Position numbers and translations under genes: made by a program
DNA from: GCA-002733465 sp965230525
GTDB taxonomy: Bacteria > Pseudomonadota > Gammaproteobacteria > Enterobacterales > Kangiellaceae
Length of the DNA stretch: 64,000 nucleotides
Reading direction: 5' to 3'
NCBI GenBank assembly: GCA_965230525.1
Contig: OZ246008.1
Location: forward strand, 3,534,001-3,598,000
In this document: positions 44,714-53,127 of the stretch, piece after piece
Numbering within the stretch: the first letter of the stretch is position 1
Layout: every line of letters begins with the position of its first letter
Notes under the pieces: generated by a model
What the model was told of the DNA's origin: nothing
Databases searched by the model: none
What the model saw: only the letters and a program-made list of their open reading frames with translations

Positions 44714-45799
44714 TTAGCTTATAAGCTTTAGATATTCGTCTACAACTGCATTTAGCTTAACTTTCTCCAGTATTTCTGGAGACTTCACTTGATACCCGAT
44801 TGCGGAGTCAATTTTCTCAGCCAATTTTTTGGAGTTTGCGACTGGGGCCAAGAACTGTTCGAGTTCACCAGTGAGAATTTCATTGGGTCCATGTGGGCAA
44901 TCCGTGCTTACAACGGGTGTTTTGCAGGCCAGAGCTTCAATCAATACCATTCCTAGCCCCTCAAAATCCGAACTTAATACTAAGGCTTCTGCACTTTTTA
45001 CCATTGGGTATGGATTCTGTTTGAATTTTAAACCAATAATCCGTTTGTTATTGGTATTGTACTTGGCGATTAGTTTATGGAGCTTTTTTAAATTGCTGGT
45101 TAACACAACCAAATCAACGTCGGATTTAACTGATTGAAATGCTTGGATGAGGATATCAACCCGTTTTTGCTTGGCGATTCGTCCCATAAAAAGAATATAA
45201 GGTCGATCTGGAACTTCGTCGTCTAGCAGAGTTGAACTAACTTTCAATTGCTCTATGTCGATAGGGTTATAAATAACGTGGACGTCAAGCGGGCAGACAG
45301 TCTTCGCAGCGATTATTTCTCGCTTAATTCCTTCGGATACCGTGATAAGACGCTTACCGTTCAAATGATTGATCGCTCTTTTCTTTCGCCAGTATTTTAT
45401 TGGACCCAGGCGGCGGTGAGTTTCTAGCGTTTTTTCTATAGAATTATGGACAACATAAAAACAGTTCTTTAAACCGCTCTTGGCAAGTACAGCATGGGAA
45501 AAATCCAAATTCGAAAATAGCGCGTCAATTGAACCTATCTTAGCCACCAATTCACTTAGCTTTCGTGCTGCCCTCTTTTGCACAAAATAGCTGTATAGAC
45601 GCAATTTGTCATTATCAAAAATAAAGTGAATGTTGTTAGATTCAGGAAGGTTATATTCGAACTTTCGCTTTAGTACAATTAAATGAGCGTCCACTCCTCT
45701 AGCTAACATAGCTTCAAAAAGGGTGAGGCAAACCTTTTCAGCGCCACCTCCGTTAAGAGTTTCTATTATTATCGCTATTCGCTTATTGGGAGTATTCAA
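44714..45799 (-). CDS. glycosyltransferase family 4 protein
   Basis: A 361-residue GT-B enzyme: N-terminal IAIIIETLNGGGAEKVCLTL, and the GT4 donor-site region with PYILFMGRIAKQKRVDILI followed by SSDFEGLGMVLIEALACKTPVV and CPHGPNEIL. The E-x7-E motif is present as EGLGMVLIE. It is cytoplasmic or membrane-associated and adds one sugar to the surface polysaccharide; donor and acceptor cannot be read. It stands at the head of the leftward galU-ugd-tviB-epimerase series, 240 bp upstream of galU. Confidence 0.9.
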   Translation of the reverse strand: MNTPNKRIAIIIETLNGGGAEKVCLTLFEAMLARGVDAHLIVLKRKFEYNLPESNNIHFIFDNDKLRLYSYFVQKRAARKLSELVAKIGSIDALFSNLDFSHAVLAKSGLKNCFYVVHNSIEKTLETHRRLGPIKYWRKKRAINHLNGKRLITVSEGIKREIIAAKTVCPLDVHVIYNPIDIEQLKVSSTLLDDEVPDRPYILFMGRIAKQKRVDILIQAFQSVKSDVDLVVLTSNLKKLHKLIAKYNTNNKRIIGLKFKQNPYPMVKSAEALVLSSDFEGLGMVLIEALACKTPVVSTDCPHGPNEILTGELEQFLAPVANSKKLAEKIDSAIGYQVKSPEILEKVKLNAVVDEYLKLIS

Positions 45800-46438
45800 A
45801 ATTAGTCAGTCTTATTGTTTTGTGTTGAGGATTAGTTTGAATGGTGCGTATTAAGAGTAAGTCTACAAGATTTAGACTGTGGCGAGAAGGTTCGATGGTT
45901 TTAAAAAGATCGCTTGGTCGTATCTTCTTAGCATGCCCCCACAAATAGTGTGCGCTTTGGGTAAACCATTACATTCGCAATGAGGAATTTCGAAACAGCA
46001 CCAGATAGCCTCATCACCCGTCATCATCCGTCATCATAAGGAATCGAAACACTCTCGGTTTTTAGTTCTTATCTTTTAAAACGAACTAAAAGGATTGCCG
46101 CACTTTGTTGAGCCTGCCCCGCGAATGAAGTGAGTGCTTTGGGTACGCAATGACAAGTCAATATATCTACCTGTCATCGCAAGGAAGCATGACGACGCTA
46201 TCTCAAAGGACAACGAGGTTGCCGCGCTAGACTCGCAATGACAAGTGGTAAAACGGCGCGATAAACTTATTACGGTCACCCCGAGGCATCGAAGTGAACA
46301 TGTGTTGTTACTTTGCTAGGAATAGAACAAAGCGGGAATTCTTGTTAATTTTTGTTATCGCGTTATTACATATCTAGTGTTGTTTGCTCTCAACAAACCC
46401 CCTATACTTCGCCATGAATTCAATAACAAATCAAATCG
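45800..46438. repeat. gene-free 639 bp filled with repeat fragments
   Basis: Divergent gap between GT4 and wzi. It contains degenerate core elements on the minus strand at about 45927-45967 and 46112-46145, a CCGTCATCAT direct repeat at 46016-46037, and two copies of a TTGCCGC...CGCAATGACAAGT motif (46095-46158 and 46219-46246). The first of these is split by a core element. A short frame at 46076-46279 lies entirely within this and is not a gene. Confidence 0.75.
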
Positions 46439-47884
46439 ATGAAGAAAACTCTTTTAAACGGAATTTTATTACTTGCGACTAGTATTTATTCCAACACAGT
46501 ATTTTCTAGCGGCGTCTCTCCTTATCTGCCGGTGAATGTCTCCCCGCTAATGGAAAATGAAATTGAAAGGCTAGCGACCATTGCTGGTATATCTAATTTA
46601 ACAAAGCCATACAGCCTCGCGACAATTTTCGAAAATATGGAAAAAGTCAGGGAGTCAAATCCAAGACTTTATTCTCGATTAAAGACAATGCTGTCTCCTT
46701 ATACTAAATCTCTTTCAGTAACTCAACTTTCGGCTACAGCGCGTGCCTCTCAAGATAGTCATCCGGTTGCCAATCAACGAGGAAAAACTACTAATTCAAA
46801 CCTCAATGTTAGTTTTCGTACTCAATGGCAAGCAGATGACTGGATTGGGATCTACTTGGGTGGAGACCTCACCTATTATAAAGATTCCAACCTAGATAAT
46901 CAGATGCAGCCAAGTGGCAGCCTTATTTCACTCGGTGCCGATTGGGCACAGCTCGATATCGGATATAAAGACATCTGGCTTTCACCTTTCAAAGGTTCTG
47001 CACAACTTCTTAGTACGCATTCCGAAACCTTACCATCAATTTCCGTCAGCAATAACCGTCAGCTGGATACATTTGGAATTAAGTGGAATTACAATGCATT
47101 TTTGGCGCAAACTTCCCGTCAGTTAGTCCAATTTCGTCCAGGTGAGTTCAGTAGCAAAGACAAACCGCTCATAGCAGGAATGCATTTAAGCTTCCAACCA
47201 ACCAACTGGTGGTCTATCGGAGCAACGAGAGTGTTCCAATTTGCGGGAGGTGACAGGCCAGTCAGTTTTGGCACCTTAGCAAGAGCTTTTTTTGACCCAA
47301 GAGGAGCAGATAATGACGCTTCCGTCGATCAAGAGTCAGGGAATCAAATAGCAGCAATTTCAAGTAAAATAGATTTTGATGGCCAGCTTCCTTTTAGCTT
47401 TACTGTCGAATTAGGCGGTGAAGACACTTCAAATAATAAGGAATATCAACTAGGTAACACCTCGTTAACAACAGGACTTTACTTTCCCTACTTTTTTACT
47501 GAAAAACTCAGCTTTAATTATGAGTATTCCCAATGGCAGACCGGTTGGTATACCAATAATGTTTATCTAGAAGGCTATGTCAACGAAGCTTTTGTCATGG
47601 GCCACTGGGCAATGCAACCGCAAAGAGAGCTCGGCACCGCTACCCCAGGAATTTCACATTTTATCGAAACCTTTTGGCAATTAGAAAATGATTCCGTTTT
47701 GTCCATAGAACTGAAAACGAGCGAATTAGAAAGTACTGCCAATGTAATATACCAAGAAGCTTGGGAATTGACTTTGGATTACTCGATTCCTTGGAAAGGT
47801 CATATTCTAACCATTGGGACTTATTTAGGTGAAGACAGTTTTGGGGAGCGCTTTAGCCAGGTAAAATTACGGTGGGAGTTTTAG
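46439..47884 (+). CDS. wzi: Wzi-like capsule assembly outer-membrane protein
   Basis: A 481-residue beta-barrel protein with a signal peptide (cleavage near residue 24, VFSSGVSPYLP). PYLPVNVSPLMENEIERLATIAG is typical of the capsule-assembly Wzi family. A helical N-terminal domain is followed by about 18 amphipathic strands, ending in KLRWEF with the C-terminal Phe. Wzi binds capsular polysaccharide at the cell surface. No clear ribosome site precedes the ATG. A heptamer array starts 20 bp behind the stop. Its presence implies that the gene set around it makes a capsule. Confidence 0.88.
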   Translation: MKKTLLNGILLLATSIYSNTVFSSGVSPYLPVNVSPLMENEIERLATIAGISNLTKPYSLATIFENMEKVRESNPRLYSRLKTMLSPYTKSLSVTQLSATARASQDSHPVANQRGKTTNSNLNVSFRTQWQADDWIGIYLGGDLTYYKDSNLDNQMQPSGSLISLGADWAQLDIGYKDIWLSPFKGSAQLLSTHSETLPSISVSNNRQLDTFGIKWNYNAFLAQTSRQLVQFRPGEFSSKDKPLIAGMHLSFQPTNWWSIGATRVFQFAGGDRPVSFGTLARAFFDPRGADNDASVDQESGNQIAAISSKIDFDGQLPFSFTVELGGEDTSNNKEYQLGNTSLTTGLYFPYFFTEKLSFNYEYSQWQTGWYTNNVYLEGYVNEAFVMGHWAMQPQRELGTATPGISHFIETFWQLENDSVLSIELKTSELESTANVIYQEAWELTLDYSIPWKGHILTIGTYLGEDSFGERFSQVKLRWEF

Positions 47885-47903
47885 GAAAGGTGAGTGCCGA
47901 GTT

Positions 47904-47942
47904 ACTAGTTGCTAGTTGCTAGTTGCTAGTTGCTAGTTGCTA
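47904..47942. repeat. heptamer tandem array (gctagtt)x5 behind wzi
   Basis: Five copies (first one with one change) of GCTAGTT, the reverse complement rotation of the CTAGCAA array at galU. It begins 20 bp after the wzi stop and is followed within 10 bp by the core-plus-GCTGGGA array. Confidence 0.95.
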
Positions 47943-47952
47943 AAAGATCGTA

Positions 47953-48064
47953 CTGGGAGCTGGGTACCCACAGCACTCGTTTTGCTCGCGGGGCATGCTA
48001 AGCTGGGAGCTGGGAGCTGGGAGCTGGGAGCTGGGAGCTGGGAGCTGGGAGCTGGGAGCTGGGA
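47953..48064 (+). repeat. core element with (gctggga)x9
   Basis: CTGGGAGCTGGG, the dispersed core (47962-48002), then nine exact GCTGGGA units (48002-48064). It is the longest example of the core-plus-heptamer arrangement and ends 47 bp before the next gene start. The short frames running across it are not genes. Confidence 0.95.
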
Positions 48065-48111
48065 AAAGATAAAACATCCGAAGATAAATACAACACAGAA
48101 ACTATTACATA

Positions 48112-48660
48112 ATGAAAAAAAAATTTTACATATTGATAAACGCACTTATTGGAGTGATTGCGGTTAGTGCGACAACAGTTCGAGCTGAAACCACTTTCGA
48201 ATTAGCTGGTGGATTCGGGCAATACGCATTGGACGTTGACTCTAAACGAGGCGTACAAATAGAAGACGATTCAGACGCTCTTAATTTTTCAGTTGCCGCT
48301 TACCGTTCTTCAACCGCTGCCACATCCTGGGGTGCTGTAATCGAGGTTTCAACTCCCTCTAGCAGAGACGATGCACTACCCGGTTCTGGCAGAATGTTGG
48401 GCTTTAGATTTGCTGACTACTTATCACAAATAAATGAAAACAGCGCCTACGAATTGTATTTTGGTTTTGCACAATTTGACTGGCTCAAAAAAGCAAACGG
48501 CTATTATCTTGGCGCAAACTATAGATATGATGTTTTTGGTGAAAAATCAGGCTTGATGTTGGATGCAAAATATTATCAAGATTTAGCCTACGACTCTCCA
48601 ACAGGTGATGACATTGTCGATGGATTTCAAACTACATTAAAGCTTTATTATCAGTTTTAG
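48112..48660 (+). CDS. small outer-membrane beta-barrel protein
   Basis: A 182-residue protein with a signal peptide (MKKKFYILINALIGVIAVSA, cleavage near VRA-ET at about 25). Alternating hydrophobic strands follow (TFELAGGFGQYALDVD, SAYELYFGFAQFDWL, GYYLGANYRYDVFG), and it ends with LKLYYQF, a terminal Phe typical of barrel proteins folded by BamA. Eight strands would fit the size. No family is recognised. Its position behind wzi suggests a capsule or envelope link, which is inference. Confidence 0.7.
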   Translation: MKKKFYILINALIGVIAVSATTVRAETTFELAGGFGQYALDVDSKRGVQIEDDSDALNFSVAAYRSSTAATSWGAVIEVSTPSSRDDALPGSGRMLGFRFADYLSQINENSAYELYFGFAQFDWLKKANGYYLGANYRYDVFGEKSGLMLDAKYYQDLAYDSPTGDDIVDGFQTTLKLYYQF

Positions 48661-48801
48661 AGTTAGCTGCTTTTCGATGACTTAAGTGCTTTTTTTAGGT
48701 GTGAACTGCAAAGACAGTTTTCAATCGATAAACACTTAAACCAACTTATCATATCATTTTTCTGCTAACAAATAATTCGCAACTAAGAACTAAAGCTGCA
48801 T

Positions 48802-50220
48802 TCAGATTCTTCCATAATCATCATCAAACCTCTCAATATCATCTTCACCAAAATAATCTCCCGTTTGAACTTCGATAAGCTCTAGTACATCTCGCTCGTT
48901 GTTTTCTAAACGGTGCAATTTTTGAATAGGTATGTAGGTTGATTCATTTTGTGTTATTTTAAACTTTTTATCACCACAAATTACGGTGGCGATGCCCGAA
49001 ATAACCACCCAATGTTCTGCTCGCTTAAAATGTTTTTGCATGCTGATTTTTTTACTTGGATTAACGGTAACTCTTTTGATTTGGTGATTATCTCTAGAAA
49101 TCAATATTTCGTAGTGTCCCCAAGGTCGATGAACCAATCCTGAACTACCAGCAATCTTTTTGCCCAAACCTTTTAGTTCTTGTACTAGCTCTTTAACTTC
49201 TTGATCCCTTTCTATGTTTGCCACAAGTAATGCGTCTTTAGTGTCGACAATAATGGCATCTTTAATGCCGATTATAGCAACCGTTTTATTATCCGCCCTA
49301 ACTAAACAATTGCTTGAGTCTTTCACTATCGAATCTGTTAATAGTGCGTTTCCATTTAGGTCTTTATTACATTCTTCCCAAATAGCAGACCAAGAACCAA
49401 TATCACTCCAACTAGTACCGAGTGTCACAACTACTGCATCCTCAGTTTTTTCTAAAATAGCACAATCAACCGAGTCTGCTGGGCAATCACTAAAGTCCAC
49501 CTTTTGAACCCTTATAAAATCCAAATCTTCTATTGCGTTTTTAACGCTCATAAGACAACAATCATAAATTCCTGGTGCATGTTTTTTTAACTCTCGTAAG
49601 TAATGGCTTGCTCTAAACATAAACATACCACAGTTCCAATAATACTCACCGCTTTTTAAGTATTCCTCAGCTCTTTGTTTCACCGGTTTTTCTACAAACT
49701 CAGCAACATCAAAGACACCAACTTCTTCATTTTTATCAAATAGTTCGTTACCACGTCTAATATATCCATAACCAGTTTCGGGCTGGTTGGGAACCGTTCC
49801 GAAAGTGACCAGTTTGCCCTTTTTAGCAAAACTCTCAGCTGAATTAACTGACCGCTCAAATGCTGAGACATCTTGGATGATATGATCAGCAGCAAGTACC
49901 AATAAAAGTGGGTCATTTCCATCTTTGATCGCTGAAAAAGCAGCCAATGCAACCGCTGGCGCAGTATTCCGTGCCTCTGGTTCTAAAATAATATCACTGC
50001 TAAAAGCGATCTTTTCTAACTGCTCAGCTACTATAAAGCGATGCTCAGCCTTGCACACAGTAATACTCTTCATAGTCTCAATCCTTTGCAATCGATTAGC
50101 TGTATTTTGCAACATAGTCTGCTCACCAGCGATATTCAAAAATTGCTTCGGATAAGAGGCTCTAGAAAGCGGCCACAGTCGGGTCCCACTACCTCCAGCT
50201 AAAATTACAGGTCGAATCAT
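48802..50220 (-). CDS. manC: mannose-1-phosphate guanylyltransferase / mannose-6-phosphate isomerase
   Basis: A 472-residue type II enzyme. The N-terminal nucleotidyltransferase has ILAGGSGTRLWPLSRASYPK (8-27) and FVEKP; the C-terminal cupin isomerase has RPWGHYEIL and MQKHFKRAEHWVVISG. It makes GDP-mannose and interconverts mannose/fructose-6-phosphate. The next gene upstream on this strand is the ruined phosphomannomutase, which should supply mannose-1-phosphate, so that step must be encoded elsewhere if the pathway works. The gene itself looks intact. Confidence 0.96.
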   Translation of the reverse strand: MIRPVILAGGSGTRLWPLSRASYPKQFLNIAGEQTMLQNTANRLQRIETMKSITVCKAEHRFIVAEQLEKIAFSSDIILEPEARNTAPAVALAAFSAIKDGNDPLLLVLAADHIIQDVSAFERSVNSAESFAKKGKLVTFGTVPNQPETGYGYIRRGNELFDKNEEVGVFDVAEFVEKPVKQRAEEYLKSGEYYWNCGMFMFRASHYLRELKKHAPGIYDCCLMSVKNAIEDLDFIRVQKVDFSDCPADSVDCAILEKTEDAVVVTLGTSWSDIGSWSAIWEECNKDLNGNALLTDSIVKDSSNCLVRADNKTVAIIGIKDAIIVDTKDALLVANIERDQEVKELVQELKGLGKKIAGSSGLVHRPWGHYEILISRDNHQIKRVTVNPSKKISMQKHFKRAEHWVVISGIATVICGDKKFKITQNESTYIPIQKLHRLENNERDVLELIEVQTGDYFGEDDIERFDDDYGRI

Positions 50221-50273
50221 CTGGTCACTCTTGAAGCGTCTGTGGCGAAAACTTGCGAAACATGATAATCAAC

Positions 50274-51382
50274 TTACTCGTCCAGAAAAACCTGTAATTC
50301 TTTGTTTTTTAAGTTCATGTCACCTCGAGTCTCCAGTTTTAGACGAATTACCGATTCTGTATTAGATGCTCTTAAATTAAACCTCTATTCGCCAAATTCA
50401 ATACTTATGCCATCCGCTCTATCAACCGAAAGCGAATAAGTGGCTCAACAGGGATCAATTTTAGCAATCGTCGCTTGCGGATCCGAATCTTTACGTTTTT
50501 TCCACCAGGCGAGGGGAATTTAGCGGTACGTTGCTTCACAAACTGGGATAAGCCAATTCCTTTTAAAACAAACCTGTTCGGCCACTAGTAACCAAGGGAT
50601 CATACCACTGTTACACTAACCAAACTCTTTAAATTATGATGAGCGCTCCTTTCGCCGCCAATAAAAGCATCTTCTTCTCTCATTCTCTCTTTGATAAAAG
50701 CATAACCTGTCATAGATTGTTTTGGGAAACCGTGCAACTCTATGAACTTTCAATGGTGTTCCAGGTCAACCTTTGCTCATAACTTGTTTTTTTCTGAGGA
50801 TTTTTGTTTTTAAAAGCTTCAGCCAAAAGACCTACGGTGTAATAGCCCTCAATAAACTCCCCCACTTCATCAAATAGAAAACAGTGGGCGAAATCACTAT
50901 CCCAAGCGACACCAAAACCAGCCTGATGTTTAATCACAGCTTCCAAAGTTGAGCTTCTGTTTCGGGTAGCAAGGAGTTGGGAATACCATTAGGAAAACGA
51001 AGGGCGGCTTGTTGGTGTACTTTAATGAACTCTATAGGTACCTGTAACTCTTCAAATTCTCTCTGTATTTCATCCACTACTTGGCCCGCAGCCCCATTGA
51101 CAGAGTTAGTAACTAGTTCTAAATAAGTAATATTATTAAAATAACCAAGTAAATGCGTAACATACTCAGCCAATATTGACAGCACCCTGCATCTTGTATT
51201 CCTTGTGATAGCGCCAATTTTAAGTTCATGACTAGTTTCTCTAACATCTGCTCCAAGTACTGCAGTTTGAGGTCTTAAAACTTCGCATAGGCTTTGCCAA
51301 TCTCATAAACCATCTTAGTATTGAGCTCTTCACCTAATTTGCCACGAATATGATAAGCTTTAGAACAGGTGAACTTTTTTAT
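50274..51382 (-). pseudogene. manB: phosphomannomutase remnant (manB/cpsG), frameshifted and deleted
   Basis: Translated in several frames, this stretch follows E. coli CpsG nearly end to end. It opens KKFTCSKAYHIRGKLGEELN after an ATA where ATG is expected (51382), then shifts frame with a stop after KAYAKF. Next come QTAVLGADVRETS and LALSQGIQDAG. About 100 codons are then missing, including the catalytic TASHNP serine loop. It resumes at YVTHLLGYFNN...NGAAGQVVDEIQ, IPNSLLPETEAQ, the damaged metal site DSDFAHCFLF (usually DGDFDRC), RLTWNT, FIKERMREEDAFIGGERSAH, GMIPWLLVAE and the C-terminal FNLRASNTESVIRL. It directly precedes manC, the usual operon partner. Several independent lesions make it certainly non-functional. 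Confidence 0.9.
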
Positions 51383-51839
51383 CGATTATCCACCACTCCC
51401 TCACCTTAATCTCTTTATTTAGTTTGTTTACTTCTCTTTTCAATCACTTATTTACCCTAAATGCTGAGTAATACCAATTTAGAAAAAAGTACCATCAAAT
51501 GTAAATGAGCGAGATTATCCATGGTGCCTCCAGCATGTTAATGAAATCAGCGGCTTAATCGGAATGATAAAGCTATTATCCCATTTAATCATTCCCCCCT
51601 TAAAATGATTTCAATTACGTTTTTTAACAAAATCCTAACAACTTACTGATTTTATTTAGGCTTTTTCTATTATATTGTCTACACTTGTTAACCATGGCGG
51701 TGTAAATATTGTTATTTGCATCAGAATTAATGGAATATGCCATTGTATTTATGCCGCAAAAGCGTATGATGTCGCAGTTGCTTCACACTGATCGGTACAA
51801 CGGAAAGCCGAGACATTTCAACATATTACGGACATTGTT
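51383..51839. other. gene-free region upstream of the WecA-like gene
   Basis: 457 bp, AT-rich, without a convincing frame. It should contain the promoter of the WecA-like gene and that of the former manB-manC operon. A GGCGGTGTAAAT stretch near 51696 only partly resembles the ops element of polysaccharide operons. Confidence 0.4.
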
Positions 51840-52964
51840 ATGAATGAAACATCTCCAGTCATTCAGTATTTTTTATCTTCACAATTCTTTCTATCGTTAC
51901 TGATTGCAGTAGCGGTAATCCCCTTGCTCAGAAGGCCTGCATTAAAGTTTAGCTTTGTTGATAACCCAAAAGGACGAAAACGTCATAAAGAGCCTGTTCC
52001 TCTCACCGGCGGCCCCGCGATATTTTTAGCGGCAGCTGTTTCTTTAAATATCTGGGGAATACCAGCTGACTATATTGGTATGCTGTGGGCGGCAAGTGGT
52101 TTATTCTTGCTTGGGGTTTTGGATGACAAGTATGATATCAGCGCAAAATTTAGGCTAGTAATTCAAGCCTCTTTAGTGACAGTTGCACTTTGGTGGGATA
52201 ATAACTGGATATCAGAAATAGCTTTTACTAGTGAATTTACCCTGTATTTCGGTGATCTAAAGTATCTAATATCAGTGTTTGCAGTAATGGGCGTTATGAA
52301 TGCCATAAATATGTTGGACGGGTTAGACGGCCTTTCGTCAGGCGTCGTATTAATTATTTTGGGATTTTTAATAGCTATAGCCGTATCAGCTAACCAATTT
52401 TCTTCCGCTCTTGTCGGTATTTGCATATTTGGAGGATTGTTAGGATTTTGGGCTTACAATTACCGTTTTGAATGGCGAGAAAAAGCTTCGGTGTTTCTGG
52501 GAGATTCGGGTACTACCGTTTTAGGCTTTATACTACCAATAATAGCAATCAAGCTTTCAAATGTAGCGCCTGGCCACGCACCGAAATCTATTCTACTCTG
52601 GTTATTTGCAATTCCAGCCTGGGACATCTGTGCGGTTGTTATCAAAAGAATTCGAGATGGACATTCTCCTATTCAAGCAAGGCGTGATCATATACACCAT
52701 GTACTACTCAATACTGGCCTATCTGTTAGACACTCATTGCACTTAATTTATTTATTGACGATTGCAACTTTATCTTTTGGTGTGGCAATTCAATATTTCT
52801 CTTTTTCAAAAGTCGAATCTTATTTTGCCTTCGCAGTATTTACTTTTATTTATTTAGATAGAGTAGGTTCTTTGACTGTTAACCCTGAAAAAATTTCAGA
52901 TACCAACAAAAATGAAGTCAAAGTAATTCCTTTGAAACCAAAAATTAAGAATTCAAAAAAATAA
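51840..52964 (+). CDS. WecA/MraY-family undecaprenyl-phosphate glycosyl-1-phosphate transferase
   Basis: A 374-residue polyprenol-phosphate sugar-phosphate transferase with about eleven membrane helices. Signatures are clear: VDNPKGRKRHKEPVPLTGGPAIF (27-50 region), GVLDDKYDI with the DD motif, NMLDGLDGLSSG, FLGDSGTTVLGF, and the cytoplasmic His-rich RRDHIHHVLLNTG. It would load the first sugar phosphate onto undecaprenyl phosphate to begin a polysaccharide repeat unit. The WecA subgroup (GlcNAc-1-P) fits best. The ribosome site is weak. Confidence 0.92.
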   Translation: MNETSPVIQYFLSSQFFLSLLIAVAVIPLLRRPALKFSFVDNPKGRKRHKEPVPLTGGPAIFLAAAVSLNIWGIPADYIGMLWAASGLFLLGVLDDKYDISAKFRLVIQASLVTVALWWDNNWISEIAFTSEFTLYFGDLKYLISVFAVMGVMNAINMLDGLDGLSSGVVLIILGFLIAIAVSANQFSSALVGICIFGGLLGFWAYNYRFEWREKASVFLGDSGTTVLGFILPIIAIKLSNVAPGHAPKSILLWLFAIPAWDICAVVIKRIRDGHSPIQARRDHIHHVLLNTGLSVRHSLHLIYLLTIATLSFGVAIQYFSFSKVESYFAFAVFTFIYLDRVGSLTVNPEKISDTNKNEVKVIPLKPKIKNSKK

Positions 52965-53127
52965 TCTGTTAGGGTAAAACTAAAACAGTATTTAGTATCT
53001 CATGTTTAAAATTAATCATCGTTCTTCATTATACTAATTAAAACCATTTAAAAATGTTTAATTATTAAACTACACCTACTAACCGTATTTCTATTCTAGT
53101 CATCCAGTTCTCTCCTAAGCAAAGAAT

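Noticed and set aside
46076..46279. 67-codon frame in the GT4-wzi gap
   Set aside because: Consists of intergenic repeat sequence; translation has no protein-like features.
37498..48064. CRISPR array
   Set aside because: The repeats are contiguous heptamers without spacers, and no cas genes are present.
47937..48167. Frames on both strands across the GCTGGGA array (for example repeated GAGSWEL)
   Set aside because: The open frames arise because a heptamer repeat without stops is read in all phases; the true gene starts at 48112.
51690..51705. Possible ops/JUMPstart element (GGCGGTGTAAAT) upstream of the WecA-like gene
   Set aside because: Only the GGCGGT core matches; the rest of the ops consensus and the longer JUMPstart sequence are missing.
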